64,000 nucleotides of DNA from Lotus japonicus. Its lineage: Eukaryota > Streptophyta > Magnoliopsida > Fabales > Fabaceae. The notes below the pieces were generated by a model, which saw only the letters and a list, made by a program, of their open reading frames with translations, was not told the origin of the DNA and did no database searches. Numbering within the stretch: the first letter of the stretch is position 1; each line of letters starts with the position of its first letter. Location: NCBI RefSeq assembly GCF_012489685.1, contig NC_080044.1, forward strand, positions 30,980,369 to 31,044,368. The letters run 5' to 3'. Both the position numbers and the translations under genes were made by a program. Of this stretch, positions 11,013 to 22,940 are shown piece by piece.

Positions 11013-12341
11013 TGATGACCCTATTTTAGTAGTGTTTTTAGGGTCATTTCTTTGATAGTTTTGAGTCTTTTTGTTGAGTCTCATGTAGTGTTTCATGCAT
11101 TCTCATGCATTTTTATCTTTTCTTTAGTCTTTATTTTGTTTTGGTAATTTAGTAGTTTTATAGGGAGTTTTCTTGCATTTTAGGTAAAGTTTAGGACTTG
11201 CATGGTTTTATTGTGTTAATTGAAGGATCTCTTGTGCTAATAAGCTCTTTGAGCTTCTAGAATTTTCCTTGGCTTGTTGGTTAAGTTTCAGATCAGGAAC
11301 TGAAGAAGGAAGAAGGCCAATAAGCTTGGAATTGATGGGAAACTTAAAGAGGATTGAAAAGAGGAGTTTTAGAAGCCAAAAAGCCCTTTTCAGGCGAGCT
11401 TAAGCGCCTAGGTGCTGGGGGATGGGCGCCTAGGCGCCAATTGGGTCCAGAGAGCATGTTTTTACATGCAATTGGCGCTCAGGCGCTCTGAATTGGCGCC
11501 TGAGCGCCCAGACTCGACCTGTTTGCCTATAAATAGGCTTTTTGTCATTTCTTTTGTACCTTTTGTCATTTTTATCATTTTTTTCATAAGTTAGAAGAGA
11601 GAGCTTGAGTTCTGGAGCTTTGGGAGCTTTCCCTAGGCCTTATGATCCAGGTTTTATCTTTACTTTCTAGCATGGATTCCATAGCCATGTTTGGCTAAAA
11701 CCCCTTTTGTTTTGGGTTCTTTGGGAGACTTTGGATGTTTTAGATTTCAATCCATTTCTATTCATGATGTTCTGAGTAAACCCTTGAATCTCACTTCTAT
11801 GCTTTATCTTTCAAGCTTGAATGCATGCTAGCTTCTTACTTTTCTATAATCATAACGATAGTTTGTTATAGAATTGGGACTTGTTGTGAGATTACTCCTT
11901 CTATACTTGCTGCTAGGAATAGAGGAAGGGTTGGGGTTTGTTGGCCTGATTTGTATGCTTAGTGCTCCTAGCAATTGTTTAGGTTATCAAGGAATTGAAC
12001 CTATCTATTGGTTAGGAAGGGTTTTCTTTACGAGACATCGTTAGATGACTATCTAGGCTAGAACATCAAGGAGGGACTCCGGATTAATTGAATAGAAAGG
12101 TTTGCTAAAACTGAAATGGTTGAACAAGAACCCAAGGCAATCTCATCTCTGTTTTTCAATCGCTTTATTACTTGATTACTTGTCTTTTTTGCAAACTCAA
12201 GAAACAACCAATTATTAAAACTGAAATTTACTTGCTTTTCAACCTTAAACTTGAATCTTAAACTGAATTCGTATTCCAATTCCCTGTGGTTCGATAAATT
12301 AAAACCCGGAGATATCTGTGCACTTGCATATTGACCAACAA
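11013..12341 (+). mobile_element. Probable solo LTR inserted in copia gag
   Basis: Begins TGATGACCCTATTTTAGTAG immediately after the gag codons for Ala-Leu-Gly-Val. It ends near TTGCATATTGACCAACA, just before gag-like ATCAGCATACTTG. The right part (TTCCCTGTGGTTCGATAAAT, then GATATCTGTGCACTTGC) resembles the 3' ends of long gypsy LTRs of Athila type. TG...CA ends fit an LTR, but no target duplication is visible and about 36 bp of gag is missing at the junction, so an imperfect insertion or later deletion is likely. A GC-rich patch at 11390-11510 (repeated GGCGC/GCGCC) stands out from its surroundings. Confidence 0.5.
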
Positions 12342-12369
12342 TCAGCATACTTGTTGAAGAGTATGAAAC

Positions 12370-13042
12370 AATATACACTTGCAAAATAAATGTTAAAATA
12401 CATCAAACATATATTCAAAGATGAATTACATATACTTATATTAATCAAACACCACATCTTACAATAAGAATTAAACAGTAATCAATAATAAAGAAATAAG
12501 AGAAAGGGTTTAGATGAAGCCTGGGTTGAAGCACGCTAGGTGCTGTCCTTAGAGAGAAAACGCCACAACTACACTAGGTAAAATGAGAACTTAAATGCGC
12601 TCCTCTCCCAAGATACGTCAACCCGCTAGACCAATCGTGTGCAGCGAAAGATCCCCGAACTGATGAACAAGTTTGTGCTCTTAAGAAAACTTCATCAAAA
12701 ACTCGTAGAAAAAACAAGAGAAAACGTTTTTAATGTAGGAGAAAATCATTTTGCTGCAGTATATCCCCCAACTTGCTGAACGTGCACCAAGTAAATAGAC
12801 AACATGAAGTCTGTCACCACAAAATAGGAGTTTGTTTTGACTCATTTGAAGTAAGCCTCATGTGGGCTAAAAAACAGGAAAACAAGTAGCTTCACTTTCT
12901 AATACTTTTTCAACAAGTAAATAATTAGGAAATAATATAATATTAATTAAAATATAAGAAAATAAAATTGTAATCAAAATAAAATGTTGATTATATTTAA
13001 ATCAGAATTTTAAATTAAAATAAATAAATGTAATTTTTCCAA
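12370..13042. other. AT-rich segment between two gag fragments
   Basis: No coding frame recognised. It is bounded by two near-identical 28-bp gag segments (ATCARCATACTTGTTGAAGA...) at 12342-12369 and about 13076-13103, so it may be a second insertion or part of a duplication. Confidence 0.35.
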
Positions 13043-13215
13043 CAGAAGGAACATCAAATGTGAGACAAGCTAAGATCAACATACTTGTTGAAGAGTATGA
13101 AACCTTTAAGATGAAGGAAAATGAAAGTATAGACCATATGTTTGGAAGGTTCCAAACTATCGTAAATGGTCTCTGAAATCTGGATAAAAAATATGATAAC
13201 ATCAATCAAATGATT
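13043..13215 (+). pseudogene. Ty1/copia gag, continuing fragment
   Basis: The frame reads GTSNVRQAKINILVEEYETF, then KMKENESIDHMFGRFQTIVN, then a stop where Arg is expected, then NLDKKYDNINQMI. This is the middle of a copia Gag and follows on from the fragment ending at 11012. It is broken by one TGA and lost after about 13215. Confidence 0.7.
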
Positions 13216-13319
13216 TCACCTAGTCATTATTTCCATGTGTATTCGATTAAGTGAAGTGGAATAAAAGAAAAATAAAAAACACACGTGAAAATGATGAATA
13301 GGTAAAATTGGAGCCAGAT

Positions 13320-13456
13320 AAGATAGAAGCACACGTAGGGATCCAATTTGATTAATTTTTTTTTATTCAGGGACAACATCTTAGGAAAAAAAAATTCAGG
13401 GATTAATTTTGATTCCCTTTTCAATCTTAGGGACCTAAAGCTTATTTAAGCCTAAT
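13320..13456 (-). mobile_element. Relic of a Mutator-like terminus
   Basis: Read from 13456 downward the strand gives GGCTTAAATAAGC, GGTCCCTAAGATTG and AAAGGGAATCAAA. This is close to the terminal repeat of the Mutator-like element at 17837-18781. The partner end was not found, so only the terminus is called. Confidence 0.45.
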
Positions 13457-14190
13457 TTAAATGTCATTTTGTGAGTTGTATTGTAGTCAACATTTGAGAC
13501 ATGTTAAACTTCATGGTGCATATCTATGATGATTTCGCTCCATTACTGCATTTTGTTGCTGTTGTGTGGCACATTTTGCATTTTAACGTTCTAGGTTTTA
13601 AATCCCAAAAACCCGAAACACGAATCTAGTAATACATTCCAGGATTTAAAACCTGAAATGATATATAGCATTATGATATCTCATTTTCTTGGAGTGCAAA
13701 CAAAATGCCTTTTGGAAATAAACAACATGGAACCTATTTAGCTACATACCTTTAGGGATTTAAATTCTGGAACTTAATATGCATACCGGGATTTCATTTT
13801 CCCAGAAGTCAAATGAAATGTATTTTGGGAATTAAAAACTGGGAACATTAACTGGTGAAATTTGTTTCGAGTTTAAGAAACATGAAGTATACAGAGTTTG
13901 CGGAAATCAAGTCAACCAAGGGTATGGGTAGTGTATGGATCATCTCCCATTCTCCCTTCCTTTTTTACGAGCCCATGATTAGGCCGAAATGAAAGTTTTT
14001 TTTTTTGAAAAGTCACAATGAAAAAGTTAAACGGGAATAGTTTTGACCAAAAAAAAAAAACGGGAATAGTGATGGATATATTTTTTTTTTTTGACAGTAT
14101 AGTGATGGATATATTGGACCAAAAATAAAATGCGATGAATATGGACAAAAATATGTGATGTAAAAAAATTGTTCCCAACATTGTTCGACA
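13457..14190. other. Intergenic region upstream of the splicing factor gene
   Basis: AT-rich with poly-T and poly-A runs. A 139-codon minus-strand open frame here is low-complexity and is not called. The promoter of the downstream gene should lie toward the right end; no clear TATA box was identified. Confidence 0.4.
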
Positions 14191-14307
14191 AAAAAGAAGT
14201 GATGAACTATTTGAATTGATGAAATTCAGAAATTCTAGGGCTTTATAGCCTTGTGGTTGATTCACCTTCCGATCATTCAGAATCCTCGAGATTTCTCTCA
14301 TTTGCAG

Positions 14308-14562
14308 GTGAGTGAGTGCTTTGATCTTCACTTAACTCTTCTTCGAATCAAAACCCTGTGTCTGTAACTGTAACGATTAAAGTTCTTTCACTTCTCAAAC
14401 TCTTTTTTATCAATATTATTTTCCCCCTTTTCTTTGCAGGCGTGCAAAGTTTTCAGTTTTTGTTCACTTGGGACTCGATGTTCATACAAATTGCATTTTT
14501 TTCCCATTATTTGAGATAACTGATGTGGTTTTGCTTTGTTCTGAAGAAATAAAATTTCTATA
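14308..14562 (+). other. Predicted intron in the 5' UTR of the RSZ gene
   Basis: A donor TTTGCAG|GTGAGTG at about 14307 and an acceptor TTTCTATAG|GGTGG at 14562 would place the ATG at 14585 about 20 bases into the next exon. An alternative acceptor TCTTTGCAG lies near 14440. The pyrimidine-rich tract before 14440 fits either choice. Confidence 0.5.
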
Positions 14563-14584
14563 GGGTGGTTCTGATTTTGGGACA

Positions 14585-16564
14585 ATGTCTCGGGTTTATG
14601 TTGGGAATTTGGACCCTCGTGTCTCTGAGAGGGATCTCGAAGACGAATTTCGCTTGTATGGTGTTCTGCGAAGGTAGTTCTCTTTCTTTATCTCTTCTTC
14701 ATTGGGGAAAAATTGATCAAATTGTTTTCAGTTTATGCATCATTTGACACCAAGATAGTGGTGATGAATACCAATTATTGACTTAAATTTAATGGTGACT
14801 AAATTATTCATCATCTGAATTCCAATATGCTTGTTCATCCCTCATATGTGATGTGATTTTCTCTTTTTGTTTATCCTTAATTTCAATTTTCAAACATCTT
14901 TTGTGAATTTCGAAACCCGGGAGTTCATACAATTTTTTGTATTGGCAATTATGTCTTCTGTTTATCTCAGGGTCTCATCAAGCTTGACATTATGTTCTCC
15001 TATGTGCTCTATGCAGTGTCTGGGTTGCACGTAGACCACCAGGATATGCATTTCTCGAGTTTGATGATAAGAGGGATGCACTGGATGCAATCCATGCTTT
15101 GGATGGTCAGTATGTTTTCATGTATTGTCGGTTTGTCATTTTGGGTCCTTGTGTACCCAGTCCTTGTTAAGCATTTGTTCTTGTGCTTTGCTGCATCATC
15201 TAGATTTGGATTGGCATTAATGTTTGCATGTCATGCAGGAAAAAATGGCTGGCGTGTAGAGCTTTCTCATAATTCTAAGGGTGGTGGAGGAGGCCGTGGT
15301 GGTGGGCGTGGGCGTGGAGGTGAGGACCTGAAATGCTATGAATGTGGTGAACCTGGACACTTTGCTCGTGAGTGTCGCTCCCGCGGTGGTTCAAGAGGCC
15401 TGGGAAGTGGAAGGAGACGAAGTCCTAGTCCTTACCGGCGTCGTAGAAGTCCAAGTTATGGTTATGGCCGTAGGTAAGTTACAAGTCCATGCTATATATA
15501 ACTAAAAAATATCTATTTCATATAACTCTTTCAAATGTATGAGCCTTCTAGCATTGTGTTTTGTACGTAGTTTGGATTGAATTTCAGTATATAGAAATAC
15601 AAATATGTTTGATATATTGATTACAAAGCATCAATTAAAGTATGATTAAGCAATGATATAGGATCCCAAAAGTAGGTATTCGAAGTGTTTGCATGACTCT
15701 TAACCTGCCTAAACAAGCATCAAATTGAAGAATCCAATGACATGCTCCGGGCGGCATATCTTGTTCATTTTTAAATTTGGTATAGGCTCAGCCTTTAGTC
15801 TTATGAAATTTCATGGGGTTCTTGTCATCTTGTATTGCTTGGAAAATTTGCGAAGTAGCACCCTTTTTAACTCAGTATCTCAACTTCCTGTCCTATCTTT
15901 TATTCCTTGTTAATTTGTGGATTTGTTATTTTCTATGATGTAGGATCTGTTCAAATGTAGATTTGTATCTCTCTGAAGTTATACCACTTTTTCCATATTA
16001 TTAGTTGGCATAAATTTCTTTCTTCCTGTCGAAACCTAATTGTCATTAGTCTATAGTATTTTTAGTCTATCCTTTCATCAGACTGAAAATTATGCCTACA
16101 AGCTAAACTAAATCCAAATGAGTTCATTTGAATGACTGGAGAAGATCTCAAACTTAATATGGGTTTGACAGCCTGTCAAATTGGCCCTTGTAGTATTTGT
16201 AGTTTCAGTCTACATATTCTAGTTGTATGGTAATAAGCATCATAGAAAAAGGCACTTTTGATGAACAAATCCTTTGCTGATGTATTTATCTTCTGATATA
16301 GTATTTTTGATGTTTTATTTTATCAGGAGTTATAGTCCTCGTGGGAGGAGATCTCCAAGACCTCGTAGCATAACACCTCCTCTTCGTGGTCGCAGCAACA
16401 GCAGGTCCCCTCCATACCGTCATGCTCGTCGTGTTTCACCTTATGCTAATGGGTATGCTTTAGTGTGTTTGACTCAATTGTTTTTGATACTTTAGGATAA
16501 ATAATATGAGAAACGATTACCCATGTTGATTTAAATTCTCATGATTTTATTTTTCAGAGATTAA
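14585..16564 (+). CDS. RSZ21: Serine/arginine-rich splicing factor, RSZ21/22 type (one RRM, one CCHC zinc knuckle)
   Basis: Five coding exons join in frame: 14585-14673, 15017-15105, 15239-15473, 16327-16452 and 16558-16564, giving about 181 residues. The RRM comes first ([23 protein letters not shown]1 seen as GYAFLEF). A Gly/Arg linker follows, then a CCHC knuckle ([14 protein letters not shown]), then an RS/SP-rich tail ending in Tyr-Ala-Asn-Gly-Asp. This order and length match plant RSZ21/RSZ22, the 9G8-like nuclear SR proteins that bind pre-mRNA exons and recruit U1 snRNP and other factors during splice-site choice. All introns are GT-AG. The third intron, inside the RS region, is about 850 bp; in this family long introns are often alternatively spliced, but that is not shown here. 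Naming RSZ21 rather than RSZ22 is uncertain. Confidence 0.93.
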
Positions 16565-17827
16565 GATCACAATGTGAATGGAGCAAATGCTAAATAATTG
16601 TTAGGAGCCTGCTCTGCTTTATTCTAGTTCCTCTAGGATTGGATGAGCATCCAACATACATGTTAATTATGTCGATGTCATGACAAAGGGTATTGTTGGG
16701 AACTTGGAATATGACGTCACTTGTGTAGTGTAATAGCTGCCAAAAGGGTGCATTGGACACTGTTTTGCATTGGATGTCTTGTCTCTTCAGCTTACTGAAT
16801 CCTGAAGGTTACTTTAGTCATCCCTACTTTATATAGTTATGTTAGTTGTTTGCTTTTAGTCTTATCCACTATGGTAATTTTTATATATTTGCATCAAACG
16901 CTCCTGAAATGTTCATGTTTCTTTGTTTTGAGGTGCAATTATCAGCCAAAACAAAGCTTCGTTTCGCCACTTAGTACTTCTTGTCTGCTTCTCTGCTGCA
17001 TGCCTCTACAGTCATCTTCTTGCTTCTGCATATAAGCTGACTAAAACTGCAATGTTGGCTAGTTGCTCTGGGTATGACCTTTTTGTTGACAATGCTACAG
17101 TTGCATCCTTCTTTTGAATTGGAGAAGTCCAAAGGTGGATGGATAAAAACCTAGTTATTCACTTGCTGCACCATCTTTTTAAAATTGGGACTTGTTTAGT
17201 GAGTAGCTGTGTATTGTGTCTGCTTCTCGTCATTCTGTGTGGTTGAATTGATGCTACTTTGGATGTCTGCATCCCAATTAGAGTGTTTCTTGTTTCATCC
17301 GTGGTCTTAATGGTACGCGCTTGGCACTGCAATTATCAGCATCTTGGTTGTGTGAGACACTAAGCTTACATCATCTACAAGAGAGTAAGATAAGATTGAC
17401 CCTATTTAACGAAACGCACAGGCCAATTGTCTTTCATTCTTCACTTTCAGCCATTCGATTCCTTAGATTTTGCACGCTTCTAACTAGAACTTTTGTCTAT
17501 TCACAAGCTACTGGGATCTGCTACTAATTGTCCCCCATTTATAAAACTTCCACACTAAGTCGAGTGTATTAACTCCAGTTTATTGACCTTATTGAGGAAT
17601 TAAGTTATTGCATTGGATGGTTGATTTTGAGGAATTCAGTTTAGAGTTGGGTGCATTGCCATATTGCCATTTTTCTTTGCTTATTGTATAATCCTTTGAC
17701 ATGCAACGGCCATGCGTGCCGTGATTTGCCCTGGTATTAATTATCCCTTTGGAATTCTATTTTTATTTTTATTTGAAACCCCCTTGGAATTTATATTAAG
17801 GTTAGTTGATTTTTGATCTTTTCAGTT
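16565..17827 (+). other. 3' UTR and downstream region of the RSZ gene
   Basis: The stop is followed by T-rich, transcript-like sequence with several AATAAA-like sites but no clear end. Open frames at 16850-17035 and 17321-17527 have no recognisable product. Confidence 0.35.
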
Positions 17828-17836
17828 ATGTTTTTT

Positions 17837-18781
17837 GGCTTAAATATTCTATTGGTCCCTGAAATTGTAAAGAGAATCAAACCTGATCCTTGTAAAATTT
17901 TCGCATCAAATTGGGTCCCTAAAATTGTTTTTTAAATCTAATTGGGTTCAAAGTGTGTTTCAGGATGATGTGGAACAAATTTTACCCAATTAGTATTTCC
18001 ACATGGATTTATATTTTATTTTTAATGCAGATGGGTAAATGATTTTAACAAATTAAAATTAAACCCGAATTAAAAACCTAATTTCTCATCTCTATTCATC
18101 CACACAGCCTCCTTCTCATCTTCCCTTTCTGCAGTCGATGGGTTGACAGGGGGAGCTTCTCGTGGTGGGTGGTTCAGCGCTGTGTGGTTGCTATTTGTGA
18201 GGTTGCTGGTATTATGGGGGGTGTGGCTTGTAGCAGCGGTGGGTGGTATGGCAGGGGAGGTAGTGATGTTACTTGAGGCCTTGCTTGTATTTGTCTCTGT
18301 CCAACAAGGGGTAGAAATGAAGGGGTTTGGGGTTATTTAGGAATTTTAATTTAGTTTGATGTTTTGGTTAGTTAGTGATTTTTGAAGATGAATGAGGATG
18401 AAGAGGAGGATAAATTTCTGGGTTTTAAAATTTTTGGATTTGAAGATGAATGAGTATGTTTAAGTGGTGAGGTTTTTTTTCAGATTAGGTTAGGTCTTTT
18501 AGATTAGATTAGGTTTTTTTTTTGTTGCAAGATTATGTTTTTTTTAATGTTATGAGTTGGAATTAAAAAAAAAGAATTGAAATTAATTTTATTTAAAAAA
18601 AATGAAAAAGCCACATGGAAAAGCTGAGTGAGATTAAAAACAAGCCACATCAGACATAGACACACTTTGGACCCAATTAGATTAAAAAAAATAATTTAGG
18701 GACTCAATTTGATGCAAATATTTTATAAGGACTAGGTTTGATTCCCTTTACAATTTCAGGGACAAAAATGATATTTAAGCC
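17837..18781. mobile_element. Mutator-like TIR element with perfect 9-bp target duplication
   Basis: The ends are long inverted repeats: left GGCTTAAATATTCTATTGGT then CCCTGAAATTGTAAAG; right, complemented, GGCTTAAATATCATTTTTGT then CCCTGAAATTGTAAAG. The similarity runs about 130 bp inward (GGGTCCCTAAAATTG with its complement near 18700). The flanks are the same nine bases, ATGTTTTTT, at 17828-17836 and 18782-18790. Nine-base duplications with long TIRs are typical of Mutator-like elements. No transposase frame is present, so it is non-autonomous; the interior at about 18110-18350 is much richer in G and could be captured host sequence. Confidence 0.85.
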
Positions 18782-18790
18782 ATGTTTTTT

Positions 18791-19479
18791 TAATAAAGTA
18801 AAAATTATTTTTAGCTTCCTGGTTAATTGTTGTCTTTCTTAGTACAGACGGTTCTGGTTTTTTATCAATTATATGGCAATTAAGCATTTGTTTGTGTATA
18901 GGTTACGTTTAATTGAAAGTGAGGCAGCCAATCGTCTCCTTTTACGTTTTTTTCTTATTTTTAAGTTGGGGTTTATCTTGGTGAGGTTGATCTTTGTTTA
19001 CACCAAGGAATCGTTTGATCTTTGTCTTGAGACAAATAGTAAGTGTGGTACTAATAGTTTACACGACGTGTGAAAATTACTAGAAAAAATTACTAGGAAA
19101 ATTGCTGGTAAAACTCACTTTAATACTCTTTTTCCAACATTTTGATTGATTTGTTGAAATTTATGTGATGTCTAAAAAAAAGAGTTCCACTTCTAATTTG
19201 GTAGGACTTTCATGTATTTCAACCAATCAATAAGAATGTGTTGAGTGGGATAAAGAGTGTGTTGTTACTTGTTAGTACTGTACTTCTCAATTATTAAAGA
19301 TTTGAACATGTTTTTCGTTCTTGACTTAAAAAGAACAACTATTTATTTTGTACGCGTTTCTTTTCCCACTCTTTTCTTCCCCTTAATATTCAAATTTTTG
19401 TCTTCATGCAGTTACAATCTTTCTCACCCACACACGCAGTTATTATTTTCCAGTTACAAGGAAATCTTTAATATATTTA
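18791..19479. other. Intergenic stretch
   Basis: AT-rich. Open frames at 18873-19073 and 19257-19490 have no recognisable family. Nothing else identified. Confidence 0.4.
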
Positions 19480-20841
19480 CTTGTGCATAGTTACACAAAC
19501 ACCTTTTTACGTGGTGCAGGAGGTTTTCCGGTTTTTTTTAAAAAATAAAAATAAAAATACTTATTTTCTTAATCAATCATTAATCCTTTAATCATCAAAA
19601 AATTTCAAAAACATTTCTCTCACATGTTCATCTTTTCTCTGAATCTACTCCAGACCTCCTCTCCACCAGAAATCCCTCCCATCTACCACCATGCACCCCA
19701 CCACAACCCTTTCCTCCCAGCACAACCCTTGCCTTCTCTCCTTCTTCTCCGTCGGTGCATTTCCCGGCGACCACAACACCCTCTCCCTCCTCCACTTCCA
19801 GTTTCAGATCTGCGTGGAGTGAAGCGGTGGTGGTTACTGGGTAGTTCAAGCGCTGGCCCCACATGGTTATTTCCGCGGTGGCACGTGACACAATAGTGAG
19901 GAGCGGCGCGGTGGCTGAGGGTCTGGTGCGAAGAACCCCCTCCCCCAATTTGAAGATCCACCGTCCCCGTTCAGATCTAGGTTTCACAGTCGGTGGGGCG
20001 TGTAGAGGCAATGGTCGCTATCTCCCACAGCCACCGCCGCTGGGTCTCACTATTAATTCCCTCCCATCTTCAAATCCTTCGTCCAAGCAAGGTATCCTCA
20101 TCATCTTCCAAATCTCTAGATAAGATCCATTAAATCTTCTTAAACATCAATTTTGTTTTCTTTTTTTTCCACAATTTGTTTGCCTATGATTCAGATCTGT
20201 TGATGAGGATTATGGATGTTGATTTCCAGATCTGAAAAATAGAAGAAGGTTGCAAGATAGAGAGCTTGGGGAAGAAGAGAAGATACACACAGAGTTAAAT
20301 GATAAGAAAGAATAGATTTTTTTATTTAAATTTCTCATAATCTGGGGAGGTGATATTTCTCATAATCTGGTGTTTGTTGGATTTAGTGATTCAATTTTGG
20401 AATCTGGTGGAGCTTGTGTTTGATAGTTGAAATAATAGCAAATGGGTTCCAGATTGTTCGTGAACCTTCCCTGGTTCTCTCATCCTCCCCTGTTCTTGTA
20501 TTTTTTAGTTTTTTATTGATTGTAATGGGTTGTTCATTCTAGAATAATGAAGATGATAATTAATAATTTGTTTATTTTCAGTTTTTTCTATTGTTGGAGA
20601 ATAAAGATGAAGAAAGAATGATATAGTTGATGGTGAATAAATTTAGTTTCCTAGGTCTTGTGTTGTTAGATGATGAAGATATATGATGAAAGATTGAAGA
20701 TGGTGATGAGATTAACCTAAATCCTTAATTACGTTTTTTAACTAATTCACTAATAAATATGTTTTTTCAATTATTTTTTAAAATAAAAACCTGGAAACCT
20801 ACTACAATGGGTCAAAAGGTGCTTGTGTAACTTTACACAAG
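19480..20841. mobile_element. Large TIR element, Mutator-like, with GC-rich interior
   Basis: The left end is CTTGTGCATAGTTACACAAA then CACCTTTTTACG. The right end, complemented, is CTTGTGTAAAGTTACACAAG then CACCTTTTGACC. Similarity continues for about 70 bp (AGGTTTTCCGGTTTTT against AGGTTTCCAGGTTTTT). The middle at 19640-20100 is rich in C and CCG triplets, unlike the rest of the window, and looks like the 5' end of a host gene (leader and first exon) carried inside, as in Pack-MULEs. No clear target duplication was found. Superfamily is inferred from the long TIRs. Confidence 0.6.
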
Positions 20842-21504
20842 TTTTTACTTGTGTATGTTAAAGGCCTCCCAGTTACAACTCTTCTTCTCCCAAAGTTGTC
20901 TATTTAATTTATCACATTACATCCCTCTTGCTTAAGGATTATATATATCTTTCTATCTTTTTCACTCTCTTCTTCACCAAAACTTCTCATGGATCCTGGA
21001 GCCAATAAGGTCTTCGCTTCACCTTTGACCTGCACAAATGATGCAGTAGAGAAGACCATCTATCCTACTCTTCTGTCAGATTTCTAGGCCAATGCTCGTC
21101 TTACTGAGGGTGAGGGGGGACGCTTTCCCCAAAATCATTTTGGACTATGCCCTCTCCTTCACCAAGGACTGTGTTTCCACCTTCCTCCAATATCATGGAG
21201 CCACACATATTTTGAAATCTAGCGCTATTAATTCAACAATCAGAAATTTTGTCAAATTGAAGAAAACCCATTCCCCACCTTTGAGGAAGTCTCACAAGTG
21301 AACTCTCATCCTTGTTGCTCTTGTTATCCATCTGCTCATTTTCCTTGTTTTCTGCCCCCTGTCAAAACTTAATAAATTTTATTTGTGGCAAGGATGTGTT
21401 CATTATCTATCACACCCTTAAGTTGCTGGAGATTTACCCTATATTTCTCATCTTAAATCATGTCAACTGTCAAGTATGTGCTGGCCAATGACTTCCTTGA
21501 AATA
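20842..21504. other. Intergenic with a short coding-like relic
   Basis: At 20990-21090 a frame starting MDPGANKVFASPLTCTNDAV looks coding but ends at TAG within about 35 codons; in other frames a coding-like reading continues to 21301. I do not recognise it. It may be a retroelement gag or a gene relic. Confidence 0.3.
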
Positions 21505-21689
21505 TGTAACGCCCCGACTTTTAGGGGTCAGGATAGGTATATTTGTTTGTATATTTGAATTCAAAGTTAATGTAACTGTAGGATAGGTTCATATTATCAA
21601 GTTTGTTGCAAGTTGTTGCACCTTATGAATTTACATCATCTATTCACATGAAATATAACGAGAACAATTGAGTTTACGTTCATATTTTA

Positions 21690-21976
21690 CAATGGCATTA
21701 GTGCTTATCAACATCGAGACGGAGAATAAAGACGATGAAGCTGATAATGGTTCTCCAAAAGAAAAGCAGCCTGTGAACATGTCCTCCCCAACTTATTACC
21801 TGGGTGCATATCAGATAACCGTGGAACTCCTCTTATGACAGTACCTATATATCAAAGGAGAGAACTATCTCAAATGGGCCAGATCTATGAAAACCGCATT
21901 GCGTGCCAAAACAAAATTGGGTTTCATTGATGGAATAATCAAGAAACCTTATGCTACGTACTCGGAGTTCCATTGT
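21690..21976 (+). pseudogene. Ty1/copia gag fragment
   Basis: The frame contains SPTYYLGAYQITVELL, then a stop where Thr/Val is usual, then YIKGENYLKWARSMKTALRA and KTKLGFIDGIIKKP. This is the N-terminal Gag block of copia elements (retrotran_gag_3/UBN2 type), unrelated in sequence to the one at 10.7 kb. It is broken by a stop and ends abruptly near 21976. Confidence 0.7.
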
Positions 21977-22940
21977 TGGGACTCACACCTTATATGTGCT
22001 GTAAAACATAACTATGTCCTTTCCACTAGAAAGCGATAGACATATTAGATGTGCTGTAAAACACAACCTTGTCATATCCACTAGAAAGCAATAAGACATA
22101 AACCAGTAAATGACTGAAGCATTAGCTGTCAACAGTGGCATAAGCCTCAACAAATTCACAATCATCAATATAAGTCGAATTCTCGATACCTAAAGCATTA
22201 TCTAGTAAAGTAAGTTGATGTCACCTTGGGTGTTTGCTCCTCCATCTTGACACTCCACAGATTGTTCCAAATCCTCGTCTCTTAACTCAACTCGTCCCAA
22301 ACCTTAAGAAAAATAACATTGCTTAGTTACTAAGAAACAAACCGACTTAATAATACTAACCGAAACCGGAAAAAGCTTTCTAAGCTTCAAAATTCAACAC
22401 TCCTTCATGAAAGGAAGAGTTTTCCCTAAATGAGTGAGTTTTGACTCGACTCAAGTTTCGTACATAAACACTTAACACCTGGCCAAGTAAGGTTCCGATT
22501 TCATTTTGAAAGCGTAAGTCATGTTATAATATCCAATTAGGAATCCTATTCATATTCCTAGGGTGTATTTTACCATATAGCTTGCTTAGGGTGCAATTAG
22601 ACTCTTTAACACTTTTCGGCGATAATTTTCACAACCTATATATTCAAACTTATGCTCCACCCAACACTTACCTGAAAACAACCTAGGTTTCACAAAAAAG
22701 ATTTTCTCTCGGCCAGTGTGCTAGAAATGGGGCTTGCCGAACTTTTCTTTCGATATAATTTAATTCCTAAGTATTCTTAGGTGATATCTAGGGTAGAAAA
22801 ACGTTTGGAAAAATTACGGAGCTTAAATTGTGAATTAAGTCTTTTTTGGTCAACTTTAAAGACTTAAAATTCAAAGTTGAGATTTTTCGAAATTGGTTTC
22901 GAATAGCTCTAATTAAGACATTTATCAACAACTAATCTAA

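Noticed and set aside
14992..15477. Single long open frame over the RSZ exons 2-3
   Set aside because: It reads through introns; its first half is intronic or out of phase. The spliced model gives a canonical RSZ protein.
19628..20011. Overlapping ORFs in the GC-rich part of the 19.5-kb element
   Set aside because: Open frames on both strands reflect low stop density in GC-rich DNA; none resembles a known protein.
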